Assembly (NCBI GenBank): GCA_036526255.1
Contig: DATCYW010000013.1
Coordinates: 1 to 64,000, forward strand
Length of the DNA stretch: 64,000 nt
Direction of reading: 5' to 3'
Source: Malonomonas sp036526255
GTDB lineage: Bacteria > Desulfobacterota > Desulfuromonadia > Desulfuromonadales > Geopsychrobacteraceae
The translations under genes were made by a program, and so were the position numbers. How positions within the stretch are numbered: position 1 is the stretch's first letter; each line of letters starts with the position of its first letter. Shown one piece after another: positions 17,416-25,573 of this stretch. The notes under the pieces were generated by a model, which did no database searches, was not told the DNA's origin, and was given only the letters and a program-made list of their open reading frames with translations.

Positions 17416-18318
17416 CTAACTCAGTTCCTGAGTCGCCAAATCCGTGACCTTCTCCAGGTCGGTCTGATGTTTGGCGATCGTGCCGACGGTGCTGGCAACT
17501 ACCTCAGGGGTCAGTTCGTTGGCCTTCATGATTGAAAGCACCTGAGCCCAATCGAGGGTTTCAGAGACGCTGGGTGGTTTGCGCAGGTTCAATTCGCGGG
17601 CCTTGCGCAGGAATTCGACCATCTGTCGAGTCAGCACTTCGCAGAGGTCGGGGAACTTGGCCCGGACAATCGCGACTTCGCGCTCCAGTTCAGGATAACT
17701 GATGTACAGATACAGGCAGCGCCGGCGCAATGCGTCGGAGATCATGCGCGTGCCGTTGCTGGTCAAAATCACCAGCGGCTTGCGGTGGGCCGCAATCACG
17801 CCCATTTCGGGGATCGAGACCTGAAAATCACTTAAGCACTCCAATAGCAGCGCTTCGAATTCGTCATCGGAACGATCGATTTCATCAATCAGCAACAGGG
17901 AACGTTTTTCCGACATAAAGCTGCGCAGAATTGGTCGCTGAACCAGAAAGTTCTTCGAAAAGAACAGACTCTCCTCGGCAGAGAGACGCTCGACGGCTTC
18001 GCGCAGATCAGCCGATACTGACAGGTAATTGTCCAGCTGGGTGCGCAACAGCTGGGTATAGAGCAGCTGCTTACCATACTCCCAATCATAGAGCGCCTTG
18101 CCTTCGTCAATCCCCTCGTAGCATTGCAACCGCACCAGCGGGAAATCGAGGGCGGAGGAAAGAGCCTTAGCCAGACCTGTCTTGCCGACTCCGGGTGGTC
18201 CTTCGATCAGAATCGGCTTCTCCATGCGGATGGCCAGAAAAACCGCTGTTGCAATGGCATCATCGGCAATGTAGCCCCCGGCTCTAAGAAAATCGCTAAC
18301 CGCTTGCTGAGTAATCAT
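17416..18318 (-). CDS. MoxR-family AAA+ ATPase
   Basis: A 300-residue ATPase with Walker A GPPGVGKT, Walker B LLIDEIDRSD and sensor 1 VILTSNGTR. The MoxR group acts with VWA proteins such as the following gene. I chose ATG 18318 (GAGG upstream). A GTG at 18393 in the same frame would start inside a strong hairpin and add residues that do not look like the family. It follows the iron alcohol dehydrogenase by 146 bases and may be transcribed by read-through. Confidence 0.87.
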   Translation of the reverse strand: MITQQAVSDFLRAGGYIADDAIATAVFLAIRMEKPILIEGPPGVGKTGLAKALSSALDFPLVRLQCYEGIDEGKALYDWEYGKQLLYTQLLRTQLDNYLSVSADLREAVERLSAEESLFFSKNFLVQRPILRSFMSEKRSLLLIDEIDRSDDEFEALLLECLSDFQVSIPEMGVIAAHRKPLVILTSNGTRMISDALRRRCLYLYISYPELEREVAIVRAKFPDLCEVLTRQMVEFLRKARELNLRKPPSVSETLDWAQVLSIMKANELTPEVVASTVGTIAKHQTDLEKVTDLATQELS

Positions 18319-18382
18319 AGGAGCCTCGTCATCGATGAGATAGGTGCTGTTTTGTTTCAAGGGGGTACCTCGTAGAAAGGAA

Positions 18383-18430
18383 CCGCTGGCCACCGCGCCG
18401 GAGAGAGAGATTCCGTTGCGGGGCCAGCGG
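18383..18430 (-). terminator. Hairpin between alcohol dehydrogenase and moxR-like gene
   Basis: CCGCTGGCC/GGCCAGCGG plus an inner CCGC/GCGG give a 13-bp stem with a single bulged base; TTCCTTTC follows on the minus strand. It could partly terminate the dehydrogenase message or protect its 3' end, giving more dehydrogenase than MoxR/VWA. Confidence 0.6.
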
Positions 18431-18464
18431 CATAACTCACTGAAATAATATGTTAATTATTATT

Positions 18465-19670
18465 TTACAGGCACTGCTTGAAAATTCCGATCATGTCCTG
18501 CAGACCGGTATCAGTCGGGTTACCTTCAGTACAGATATCGTTGACCGAGAACTTCGCCAGCCCTTCGATATCTTTTTCCAGCAGACCCAGATCAGCAAAG
18601 GTCTTGGTGATACCCAGATCAGCTTTCAGTTCTAGGCAAGCGTCGATAAAGGCTTGGCCAGCTTCCATATCGGACATGCCATTGACGTCGATTCCAGCGG
18701 CCTGTGCCATCATCTTGAAGCGCTCCGGACAGGCCGGCAGGTTGAACTGCATGACCGGGCCAAGCCCGATGGCATTACACAGGCCGTGCGGTGCATCGTA
18801 CATACCACCGAGGGCGTGAGCCATACTGTGAATCAGGCCGAGACCGGCGCTGTTGAAGCTGTAGGCAGCGGCCATCTCAGCCCAGACCATCGCTTCGATC
18901 GCCTTGTCGTTGTTGCGGTTCATCGAGGATTGACGCAAGTTTTCAAAGATCAGGGTAATCGCGCTCAAGCCCGGGCCATAAGCGGAAACAACTCCCAGAC
19001 GTGAAGAGATGGCTTCAACGGCGTGAGCCAGAGCGTCCATCCCGGTATAGGCGGCCAAGTCACCCGGCATACACTGATGAATCAACGGATCATTGATCGA
19101 CTTGCTCGGGGTGCAGTTTGGATCAAACAGGGCCATCTTGTACTTTTTATCTGTGTGATTGATGATCGAGAAGCAGGAAACTTCAGAACCGGTACCAGAT
19201 GTCGAGTTGATCGCCAGCTGAGGGATGGTGTTGGCTTTGGTGGCCTTGAAGGCACCTTCAAAGCTTCTGACATCCTGACCGTCATGGCTGTGAACCAGCT
19301 TGATCGCCTTACAAGCGTCGTGCGAGCTGCCGCCACCAAGGCTGATAATTCCGTCAAATTTCCCAGAGGCCAGAACTTTGGCACCGGCCATAACTTCATG
19401 GTCTTTCGGGTTGGGAGTCACGCCGGAGAAGACTTCTGAATTAACCCCGGCCGCCTTGAGTACACCCTGGATGGTCTCAACAATCCCCGTACCGCGCAGG
19501 CCTGTGGTGACGATCAGAGCGTTGGTCATGCCCAAAGACTTGGCATCATTACCTACCATCGTATGAGCACCCCAGCCGACATTGACTGAAGGATAGGCGT
19601 GCATCATCTTGATTGGGTACTCGAGTCTTTCATTCTTGAGCTTGCGTTGGACGTCTTTGTTGTGGGACAT
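18465..19670 (-). CDS. Iron-containing (type III) alcohol dehydrogenase
   Basis: A 401-residue group III alcohol dehydrogenase. The NAD loop is SLGGGSSHDACKAIKL, and metal ligands lie in YTGMDALAHAVEA and IHSMAHALGGMYDAPHG. Relatives include methanol and nicotinoprotein-type dehydrogenases, which hold NAD tightly and need an outside electron acceptor. ATG 19670 has AGGAGG upstream. It has its own sigma-54 promoter (19872-19887). I infer that it oxidises an alcohol and is recycled by mycofactocin; the specific alcohol is not readable. Confidence 0.9.
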   Translation of the reverse strand: MSHNKDVQRKLKNERLEYPIKMMHAYPSVNVGWGAHTMVGNDAKSLGMTNALIVTTGLRGTGIVETIQGVLKAAGVNSEVFSGVTPNPKDHEVMAGAKVLASGKFDGIISLGGGSSHDACKAIKLVHSHDGQDVRSFEGAFKATKANTIPQLAINSTSGTGSEVSCFSIINHTDKKYKMALFDPNCTPSKSINDPLIHQCMPGDLAAYTGMDALAHAVEAISSRLGVVSAYGPGLSAITLIFENLRQSSMNRNNDKAIEAMVWAEMAAAYSFNSAGLGLIHSMAHALGGMYDAPHGLCNAIGLGPVMQFNLPACPERFKMMAQAAGIDVNGMSDMEAGQAFIDACLELKADLGITKTFADLGLLEKDIEGLAKFSVNDICTEGNPTDTGLQDMIGIFKQCL

Positions 19671-19871
19671 GGGTACTTCCTCCTGTTGGTTAGTACTCAG
19701 TGAATATCCAGCTGGCTTGAGTACGTGTTAATTGCTTTTCGCACAGAACATGGATTGCCTTCAGTCAGAACAGGGGTAGCAATAACCTCGTTCTACCTGC
19801 CCAACCCAAACAGCAGCGATTGTCTGAACTCTGTGTCACCAAGGCTCATCAACAACCTGATAAATCGTTAT

Positions 19872-19887
19872 AGCAAGGCGGGTGCCA
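19872..19887 (-). promoter_or_regulatory. Sigma-54 promoter of the iron alcohol dehydrogenase
   Basis: Minus strand TGGCAC-CCGCC-TTGCT, a consensus -24/-12 element. The start codon lies 201 bases downstream, so the leader is long. The spacer between 19671 and 20109 otherwise holds only candidate activator sites; I see no gene in it. Confidence 0.85.
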
Positions 19888-19953
19888 AGCGAAAACAATG
19901 TTTTAGTTCGCATGCTTAGTGGTTTTCAGGCCGTCTTTATGAAAATTACTGAT

Positions 19954-19970
19954 TGTAGATTGGGGAGGAA
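19954..19970. promoter_or_regulatory. Putative activator half site upstream of the iron alcohol dehydrogenase
   Basis: TGTAGATTGGGGAGGAA keeps only the TGTAG arm. It lies 66 bases from the -24 box, near the 72-73 seen at the other three promoters. Weak alone. Confidence 0.3.
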
Positions 19971-20016
19971 GGAAACAGTTTTGTGGGGAAAGTCACCGTT
20001 AACCGGATTCGTGCAC

Positions 20017-20033
20017 TATGGAGAATATCCACA
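20017..20033. promoter_or_regulatory. Putative activator site upstream of the iron alcohol dehydrogenase
   Basis: TATGGAGAATATCCACA; read on the minus strand it is TGTGGATATTCTCCATA, with partly symmetric arms and the same 17-bp length as the other copies. It is 129 bases from the -24 box, matching the 127 bases between site 9577-9593 and the mftA -24 box. Confidence 0.4.
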
Positions 20034-20109
20034 CTTGGGGAGTTTTGCTGCGAAGCTCGGCTGAGCAGTGACAATAACAGGTAAAATGTTTGTACAATTT
20101 AACGAGAAT

Positions 20110-21198
20110 TTAGAATTTTTCTCTCCAGAGCAGAACCGCCTGTCTTTGACGACAGCGATCTTCTGCTTGCATAAAATCGCCAAAACTTCCCCAGGCTCGC
20201 CCCATACAACCTGCGGCGCAACTCTTGAGTAGGGCGCATTCCTGACAGGATTCAATTGCAGAAATACGCTGACGGCTGACTTTCTGCAGCTTCGACCAGA
20301 GTGGCACCCCTTCGATCAAGGCAGCAGCCCAGCCCTTGCTGAAAACCTCAGCCACTGAATACTCGTCAGCGTGACAGAGCAGACAGGGATAAAGAGTTCC
20401 CTCGGCGGTCAGGTAGGGATTTTTGATAAATGCGCAACCCTGCCCGGCCGATTCGTCAGCGCACCATTCCAGTGCCGCGATCGTACCGAGCTTCGCGTAG
20501 CAGCGCTGAAATTGCTGATCATCCGCGTGGCGTTGCAGCAGCTCAAGATACTGCTCTGGTTCCGGCGGGGCAATGCCTTCTGCTGCACCGGCCCGCCCAC
20601 AGGCGACCAGACAACCACTGCTGACCGAGCCGATCCCTAGACGCTCTGCCTGTAACAGTAGCTCGGGAAGTTCGTGCAGATTGTGCCGCATCTCGGTAAA
20701 GAAGAGTTCCAATGTCTGACCGAAACCAGCCGCGCTCAGCCGCTTGATCCCCAGCAACGTCTGCTCATAAGCCCCTGCCCCACGCACCCGATCATGGCTG
20801 GCCGCGGTTGCACCATCAAGACTGATCTGAATCGACAGATCTTTCAACTCAAGCGCCTGTAATGCGCGCAGGTTGTTATCCTCGAACAACATTCCATTTG
20901 TCTGTAGCAACAGCTTCAAGCCAGCAGCATCCCCGGCCGCCAACAGTTCGAGCCAGTCAGGGTGCAGCAATGGTTCGCCGCCGGTCAGTCGTAAAGCAGC
21001 TCCGTCAAGCGCTGCAAAGTCTTCGATTAATCGTTGCAGCTTCTGCGTAGAAACCTGCGCTGCAGTTGAAGTGGGCCCAGCTTCTACCCAACAATGGGCA
21101 CAATGAAGATTACATTGCCCGGTGATGGCGACGGTCAAAAGTTCAGGAGGGGTTAGATTCTGCCGCTTCAGCAGCGAAGTGATTTTCTCTGCGTCCAT
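20110..21198 (-). CDS. Radical SAM/SPASM protein
   Basis: A 362-residue enzyme with C29, C33 and C36 (CNLHCAHC), LTGGEP and a C-terminal SPASM region (CLLC, CQEC, CAAGC). SPASM enzymes usually modify peptides or make protein-bound cofactors. It lies in the dehydrogenase part of the cluster, not in the mft operon, and has no PqqD-like partner beside it. It is a candidate to process the GDGVCGGY protein or one of the dehydrogenases (inference). ATG 21198 has GGAAGAG upstream. Two 17-bp motif copies precede it, though I cannot find a clear -24/-12 promoter. Confidence 0.87.
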   Translation of the reverse strand: MDAEKITSLLKRQNLTPPELLTVAITGQCNLHCAHCWVEAGPTSTAAQVSTQKLQRLIEDFAALDGAALRLTGGEPLLHPDWLELLAAGDAAGLKLLLQTNGMLFEDNNLRALQALELKDLSIQISLDGATAASHDRVRGAGAYEQTLLGIKRLSAAGFGQTLELFFTEMRHNLHELPELLLQAERLGIGSVSSGCLVACGRAGAAEGIAPPEPEQYLELLQRHADDQQFQRCYAKLGTIAALEWCADESAGQGCAFIKNPYLTAEGTLYPCLLCHADEYSVAEVFSKGWAAALIEGVPLWSKLQKVSRQRISAIESCQECALLKSCAAGCMGRAWGSFGDFMQAEDRCRQRQAVLLWREKF

Positions 21199-21252
21199 AG
21201 CTCTTCCGTTTGCTGAAAAACGTCAACGCAATCGTTAATCGACCGGCAGAAT

Positions 21253-21269
21253 TGTAGAGATTTTCTACA
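21253..21269. promoter_or_regulatory. Best palindromic copy of the 17-bp motif
   Basis: TGTAGAGATTTTCTACA has perfect 6-base arms TGTAGA/TCTACA. It lies upstream of the radical SAM gene at 20110-21198 and downstream of the response regulator stop. Confidence 0.5.
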
Positions 21270-21305
21270 TAAAGTGAGGCCAACGAACGTTACAGGGGCA
21301 TCTGG

Positions 21306-21322
21306 TGGGTATTTTATCTACA
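21306..21322. promoter_or_regulatory. Second copy of the 17-bp motif upstream of the radical SAM gene
   Basis: TGGGTATTTTATCTACA; the minus strand reads TGTAGATAAAATACCCA. It lies 53 bases from the preceding copy, similar to the 55-59 base spacing upstream of mftA. Confidence 0.4.
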
Positions 21323-21354
21323 GCTGTAGCATTTGTCAGCACTCGACGGGATAT

Positions 21355-22713
21355 TCAACAACCCAACTCATAGCGTTCCAGCTTGGTATAGAGGGTCTTG
21401 CGATCGATCTCCAGCAGTCGTGCCGCCTGGCTTTTATTGCCATCGACTTTCGCCAGAACCCTGCCGATATGCTCACGTTCGACGACCCAGAGCGGTGCAG
21501 GAACTAATTCTGCAGTGTTGCTGCCACTGCTGGGCAAAGGCAGCTTTGGCGCTGAAAACGGCAACAGGTCTGATGAAATTACAGGCTCGGTCGCGAGAAT
21601 ACAGGCCCGGCGGATGGTATTTTTCAGCTCACGGACATTGCCCGGCCAATGATAAGCGTTCAGTGCCGCCAGCGCTTCATCGGTAATCTCCCAGGGCTGA
21701 CCATCATGTTTCGGGCTATCTTTCAAAAAGTGCATCACCAGTGACAGGATATCTTCACGACGCTCACGCAACGCCGGAAGATTGATCGGTAACAGGTTGA
21801 TTCGGTGGTAAAAATCCTCGCGGAACTCCCCACGCTCAACCAGCTCTTGCAGCTTTTTGTTGGAGGCAAAGACAAAGCGGACATCGACGCTGATATCGCG
21901 CGTGCCCCCCAGTCGACGGAACACCCCGGTCTCGAGTATGCGTAACAATTTCACCTGAACATCAAGCGACATCTCTGAGACTTCATCCATGAACAGGGTA
22001 CCGTTATCAGCCAACTCGAAGAGTCCGGCCCGTGCCTTATTGGCGCTGGTAAACGCGCCCTGCATGTGCCCGAACAGCTCACTTTCTGCGGTGTTAACAT
22101 CCAGCCGACCGCAATTGACCGTCACAAAGGGTTTATCAATTCTGCTGCTGGCATCGTGAACCGCTCTGGCAATAAGCTCTTTGCCGGTACCGCTTTCACC
22201 ATAAATAAGGACATGCTCATCGGTCGTACCCCAGCGCTTGACGGTCGACAGGACCTTGCGGATTTCTTCACTGCGGCCGACGACCTGATGGTTATCGAGC
22301 TTGCTTATTTCCAGGCGCAGGTTGATGTTTTCCCGCCGCAGCCGGTTTTTTTCATTCGCCTTGTCAATCACCATCTCCAGCTCATCCAGCTTGACCGGCT
22401 TGGTAAGATAATCATATGCGCCCAGCTTGATACACTTCACTGCCGTCTCTATATCGCCATGGCCGGTAAACATGATGACTTCGGGGATACTGGAGTGTTC
22501 ACGCATTCGCTGCAATACCTCAACGCCACCCATCTCCGGCATCTTGACGTCGAGCAGTACCACACTGAAACACTCCTCAAGATACTGGTTCAGCCCTGCC
22601 CGTCCGTTGGCGGCGACCTGTACCTGGTAACCACTCCGAGAAAGCTCGGATTCGAGCAGCTCTCGTAATGGAGCCTCGTCTTCAACAATAAGAACTTTTG
22701 CTTTTTTATCCAT
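21355..22713 (-). CDS. Sigma-54-dependent response regulator (NtrC family)
   Basis: A 452-residue regulator. A receiver domain (VLIVEDEAP, LLDVKMPEMGG, FTGHGD, LTKPVK) is followed by an AAA+ domain with GESGTGKE and a sigma-54 contact loop that reads GAFTSA instead of GAFTGA. A Fis-type helix-turn-helix (GNKSQAARLLEIDRKTLYTK) closes it. Phosphorylation should let it activate RpoN promoters. It overlaps the upstream kinase (TAATG) and lies in an operon with an iron alcohol dehydrogenase behind a sigma-54 promoter, so it may amplify its own synthesis. It is the likeliest activator of the regulon described here. Confidence 0.92.
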   Translation of the reverse strand: MDKKAKVLIVEDEAPLRELLESELSRSGYQVQVAANGRAGLNQYLEECFSVVLLDVKMPEMGGVEVLQRMREHSSIPEVIMFTGHGDIETAVKCIKLGAYDYLTKPVKLDELEMVIDKANEKNRLRRENINLRLEISKLDNHQVVGRSEEIRKVLSTVKRWGTTDEHVLIYGESGTGKELIARAVHDASSRIDKPFVTVNCGRLDVNTAESELFGHMQGAFTSANKARAGLFELADNGTLFMDEVSEMSLDVQVKLLRILETGVFRRLGGTRDISVDVRFVFASNKKLQELVERGEFREDFYHRINLLPINLPALRERREDILSLVMHFLKDSPKHDGQPWEITDEALAALNAYHWPGNVRELKNTIRRACILATEPVISSDLLPFSAPKLPLPSSGSNTAELVPAPLWVVEREHIGRVLAKVDGNKSQAARLLEIDRKTLYTKLERYELGC

Positions 22714-23939
22714 TAGTTATCCTGACACACTGGAAGTACTACAGTAAACTCTGTACCTACGCCAACCTTGCTGCGCACGTCAATCGAACCCTGATGTTTT
22801 TCGACGATGTCGTAGGTCACCGCCAGACCGAGACCCTGCCCCTGACCAACAACTTTGGTGGTAAAAAATGGCGTCCAGATATGATCCAGCATCTCGTCAG
22901 CGATGCCGCTACCGGTATCAATCACCCTGGCGATAACCCGACCATCTTCAGCAGCGGTCTCAACGGTGACCGATCCGGACTGTTCAATCGATTGCAGCGC
23001 ATTGAGCAGCAGGTTTAGAAACACCTGACGCAGAGCGCTGGCATCTCCAAGAACCACCGGCAACGGCGAAGAAAAGTTTTCCTGCAGGCTGATGTTCTTG
23101 TTCCGCCCCTGATGCCGCACAAGCTCAAGAACTTCGCGGATGATGCCATTAAGATCAACCTTGCCGAACACGCCGTCCGATTTACGACTGAAGCTCTGCA
23201 GGTTGTCGATGATCCCTTTACAGCGGTAAACCTCGCGAACGATGATCTCAAGATATTTCGGAAAGTCGATCAGCCGCTGATCACCCGCCAACGACTGATC
23301 GTCGCGGAAGCGTCGCTGCAGAGCTTCGGCGTAACCAGCGACCGAAGTCATCGGGTTATTGATTTCATGCGCCACTCCAGCCGCCAGAACGCCGATACTG
23401 GACATTTTATCCGCCTGCAACAGCTGAAGTTCTCGACTGCGTCGTTCAGTGACGTCGCGGATGAAGATCAGCGCCCGGTTGCCGCCAGTCGCATCTTCGC
23501 TGGGGGTGGCGATCGGGGTCGCGATCACATCGTAAAAATGATTGCGGCCACCGAAACTGTGTGGCGTCGAAAAAGAGAGCTGAGAACTCTCGCCGCGCAA
23601 CGCTTTTTCGACCGGACAGCTGCCCGGCGCCGAGCCTTGTTCGGGATGAAAGAGAGCCCGACAGCTTCTGCCAAGCAGGGTTTCTTTAGGGAAAAGCTTG
23701 GGGCAGACATGATTACGATGTTGCACCAAGCCTTTATTGTCGTAAATAACAACCCCGTCGCTGATAGCGTCAAACACGGCCTGCAGCTCTGTTTTCTTGA
23801 CCCGCAGGCCAAGGTTTGCTGCCTCAAGTTCCTGAATCTTCTGCTTAACTTCGCCATAAAAGCCGATTTTCGAGCTTTCGATGCCTAACAGCGAATCAAG
23901 AAACTGCTCATCGACAAATGTGGCCTTGATCTCTTTCAT
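22713..23939 (-). CDS. PAS-domain sensor histidine kinase (soluble), partner of the sigma-54 regulator
   Basis: A 408-residue kinase with no membrane helices. A PAS domain (about 55-180) contains the pattern CRALFHPEQ then CPVEKALRGE. Then come AAGVAHEINNPMTSVAGYAEAL with the phospho-histidine and an ATPase domain (NLLLNALQS, DTGSGI, GQGLGLAVTYDIV). The gene shares a base with the stop of the alcohol dehydrogenase and with the start of the regulator, so the three are translated together. The related sensor at 12686-14584 suggests duplication. The cytosolic cue could be redox or alcohol related (inference). Confidence 0.91.
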   Translation of the reverse strand: MKEIKATFVDEQFLDSLLGIESSKIGFYGEVKQKIQELEAANLGLRVKKTELQAVFDAISDGVVIYDNKGLVQHRNHVCPKLFPKETLLGRSCRALFHPEQGSAPGSCPVEKALRGESSQLSFSTPHSFGGRNHFYDVIATPIATPSEDATGGNRALIFIRDVTERRSRELQLLQADKMSSIGVLAAGVAHEINNPMTSVAGYAEALQRRFRDDQSLAGDQRLIDFPKYLEIIVREVYRCKGIIDNLQSFSRKSDGVFGKVDLNGIIREVLELVRHQGRNKNISLQENFSSPLPVVLGDASALRQVFLNLLLNALQSIEQSGSVTVETAAEDGRVIARVIDTGSGIADEMLDHIWTPFFTTKVVGQGQGLGLAVTYDIVEKHQGSIDVRSKVGVGTEFTVVLPVCQDN

Positions 23940-25099
23940 CAGAAGGATCTCTTCAAAATGCCGAGCAGATCTTCTTCATCGGTCTGGCGTGGCGAAGTCA
24001 AAACGCAAACGTCTTTCAGCGCCCGTTCGGCCAGTCCGGGCAGATCCTCTTCGCGGACCCCCAGGGTGCGCAGGCTCCTTGGCGCATTTCCGGCGTCGAG
24101 CAGATGGTCGATCGTCTCAAGCGCCATCTCCTCGGCGTACTGTTCATTTCCGGCCACCCGGTGTCCCAGTGCGGAGGCAAAGCCGGGCAGCCTTTTTTGC
24201 ACCACGGGAAAATCGTAGCGAAGAACTTCGGGCAACAGCACCGCATTGACGTTGCCGTGATTCGCATTGTAAAGCCCGCCAATCGGATGGGCCAGCGCAT
24301 GCCCGATACCCAACAGCGCATTGGAAAATGCCATCCCGGCGTGCAGGCTGGCCCGCGAGAGATCCTCCAGATCGTCGGCGCGCCGTTCCTTGACCGCCCG
24401 TTCAAAACTTTTGACCAGCAAGTTCATCGCCTGCAGCGCATTGACGTCTGTCAAAGATGAAGACGCCACGGAAAAATAGGCCTCGATCGCATGTGAGAGC
24501 GCATCAACCGAAGAGCTGCTGAGATATTCGTCGGAAAGGGTGTTTAATGTATCGGGATCGGTGAGGCTGATGTCGGGGGCGATACAGCGGCTCATGATGG
24601 TGAATTTACACATCTGGGCAGTATCGTTGATCACCGCGAACTGCGAAACGTCTGAGCCGGTTCCACAGGTGGTCGGGCAGAGAACCAGCGGCGGCAAGGG
24701 GCGGTGAATCTGGTCAGTGCCGCGGTAATCGCTGATCCGACCACCATTGGCACCGAGAATCGCTATGCCCTTTGCCGCGTCCATGGCACTGCCGCCACCG
24801 AGCCCGACGATAACATCTGCGCCCTGGGCCAGATATTCACGATAACCGGCTTCGATTTCAAAATCTTTGGGATTTGATGTGATCTGATCGAAATAAACGA
24901 AACCCAGCCCGGCATCGAGCAGGCTCTTCATGACCAGGTCAACCCATCCGGCTTGAAACAAACCTTCATCACTGACCAGAAAAACCTTTTTTCCGCCGAG
25001 TCGTTTTGCGCAGGAACCGACCTGTGACAAGAGTCCACGACCGAAAATAATTTCAGGTACTTCAAATTTACAGTGCTGACTCGGGCTGTCAAAATCCAT
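23939..25099 (-). CDS. Iron-containing alcohol dehydrogenase, second copy
   Basis: A 386-residue group III alcohol dehydrogenase with GLGGGSAMDAAKGIAIL for NAD binding and metal ligands in SSVDALSHAIEA and GHALAHPIGGLYNANHG. It differs clearly from the copy at 18465-19670, so it is not a recent duplicate. ATG 25099 has GGAGG upstream. A sigma-54 promoter precedes it, and a kinase and regulator follow with overlapping codons. It may oxidise the inducing alcohol, coupling enzyme and sensor in one operon. Confidence 0.9.
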   Translation of the reverse strand: MDFDSPSQHCKFEVPEIIFGRGLLSQVGSCAKRLGGKKVFLVSDEGLFQAGWVDLVMKSLLDAGLGFVYFDQITSNPKDFEIEAGYREYLAQGADVIVGLGGGSAMDAAKGIAILGANGGRISDYRGTDQIHRPLPPLVLCPTTCGTGSDVSQFAVINDTAQMCKFTIMSRCIAPDISLTDPDTLNTLSDEYLSSSSVDALSHAIEAYFSVASSSLTDVNALQAMNLLVKSFERAVKERRADDLEDLSRASLHAGMAFSNALLGIGHALAHPIGGLYNANHGNVNAVLLPEVLRYDFPVVQKRLPGFASALGHRVAGNEQYAEEMALETIDHLLDAGNAPRSLRTLGVREEDLPGLAERALKDVCVLTSPRQTDEEDLLGILKRSF

Positions 25100-25178
25100 T
25101 CAAAATCCTCCGCAGACGCGACTTAATCGATGGCTGACAAACACGCAAAAACCTCATGAAATTAAGACATAAAAACTA

Positions 25179-25194
25179 AGCAAGTCCTGTGCCG
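25179..25194 (-). promoter_or_regulatory. Sigma-54 promoter of the alcohol dehydrogenase-kinase-regulator operon
   Basis: Minus strand CGGCAC-AGGAC-TTGCT: one mismatch (C for T) at the first base, with GG and GC correctly spaced. It is 79 bases ahead of the ATG. Confidence 0.75.
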
Positions 25195-25249
25195 CTAAAA
25201 ACATTGTTCTGCTCAGATCGCACATATAACCAAGTCTCCTTTTGGCTCA

Positions 25250-25266
25250 TCGGGAGAATCTCTACG
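25250..25266. promoter_or_regulatory. Putative activator site upstream of the second alcohol dehydrogenase
   Basis: TCGGGAGAATCTCTACG; the minus strand reads CGTAGAGATTCTCCCGA, close to the motif consensus except in the outer bases. It is 55 bases from the -24 box. Confidence 0.4.
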
Positions 25267-25267
25267 C

Positions 25268-25284
25268 TGTAGCATCTTGCCCCA
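25268..25284. promoter_or_regulatory. Putative activator half site at the conserved distance
   Basis: TGTAGCATCTTGCCCCA lies 73 bases from the -24 box, the same distance as at mftA and DUF4242 and in the same relative orientation. The 583-base spacer 25100-25682 holds this divergent control region and no gene that I can support. Confidence 0.4.
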
Positions 25285-25467
25285 TATTCAGAATCACTGC
25301 GAATCGCTTCTTTTTAAAAATTAAAGACGCCTACCTGAACAACGACTACCAGGGCAACACCCTGAAATTATTAACTTGAGTTACTGCCGTCGATTCAGCC
25401 TCACAATTTCACTTCAACAATGGTAGCGCATAATCGTACCAATAGACACGCATTCTAATGAAGTGGG

Positions 25468-25484
25468 TATCCAATTTCTCCACA
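25468..25484. promoter_or_regulatory. Putative activator site upstream of the DUF4242 operon
   Basis: TATCCAATTTCTCCACA; the minus strand reads TGTGGAGAAATTGGATA, 15 of 17 bases identical to the mftA site at 9522-9538. It is 73 bases from the -24 box. Confidence 0.55.
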
Positions 25485-25557
25485 TAGAATCTTCTTTTAC
25501 AAGAGAATTCACCTTGATGAATTGTCAAAACCGCAAGATAACGGCGTTCTACGAGGT

Positions 25558-25573
25558 TGGCATTCAGGTTGCA
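25558..25573 (+). promoter_or_regulatory. Sigma-54 promoter of the DUF4242-AmiS/UreI-radical SAM operon
   Basis: TGGCAT-TCAGG-TTGCA, one base from consensus with correct spacing. The start codon is 110 bases downstream. Confidence 0.85.

Noticed and set aside
17416..18393. GTG start at 18393 for the MoxR-like ATPase
   Set aside because: It lies within a strong hairpin and adds 25 residues with no family resemblance; ATG 18318 is better.
21199..21252. Sigma-54 promoter in front of the radical SAM gene at 20110-21198
   Set aside because: The TTGC of a possible -12 is present, but the -24 GG is not at the right distance, so I do not claim it.
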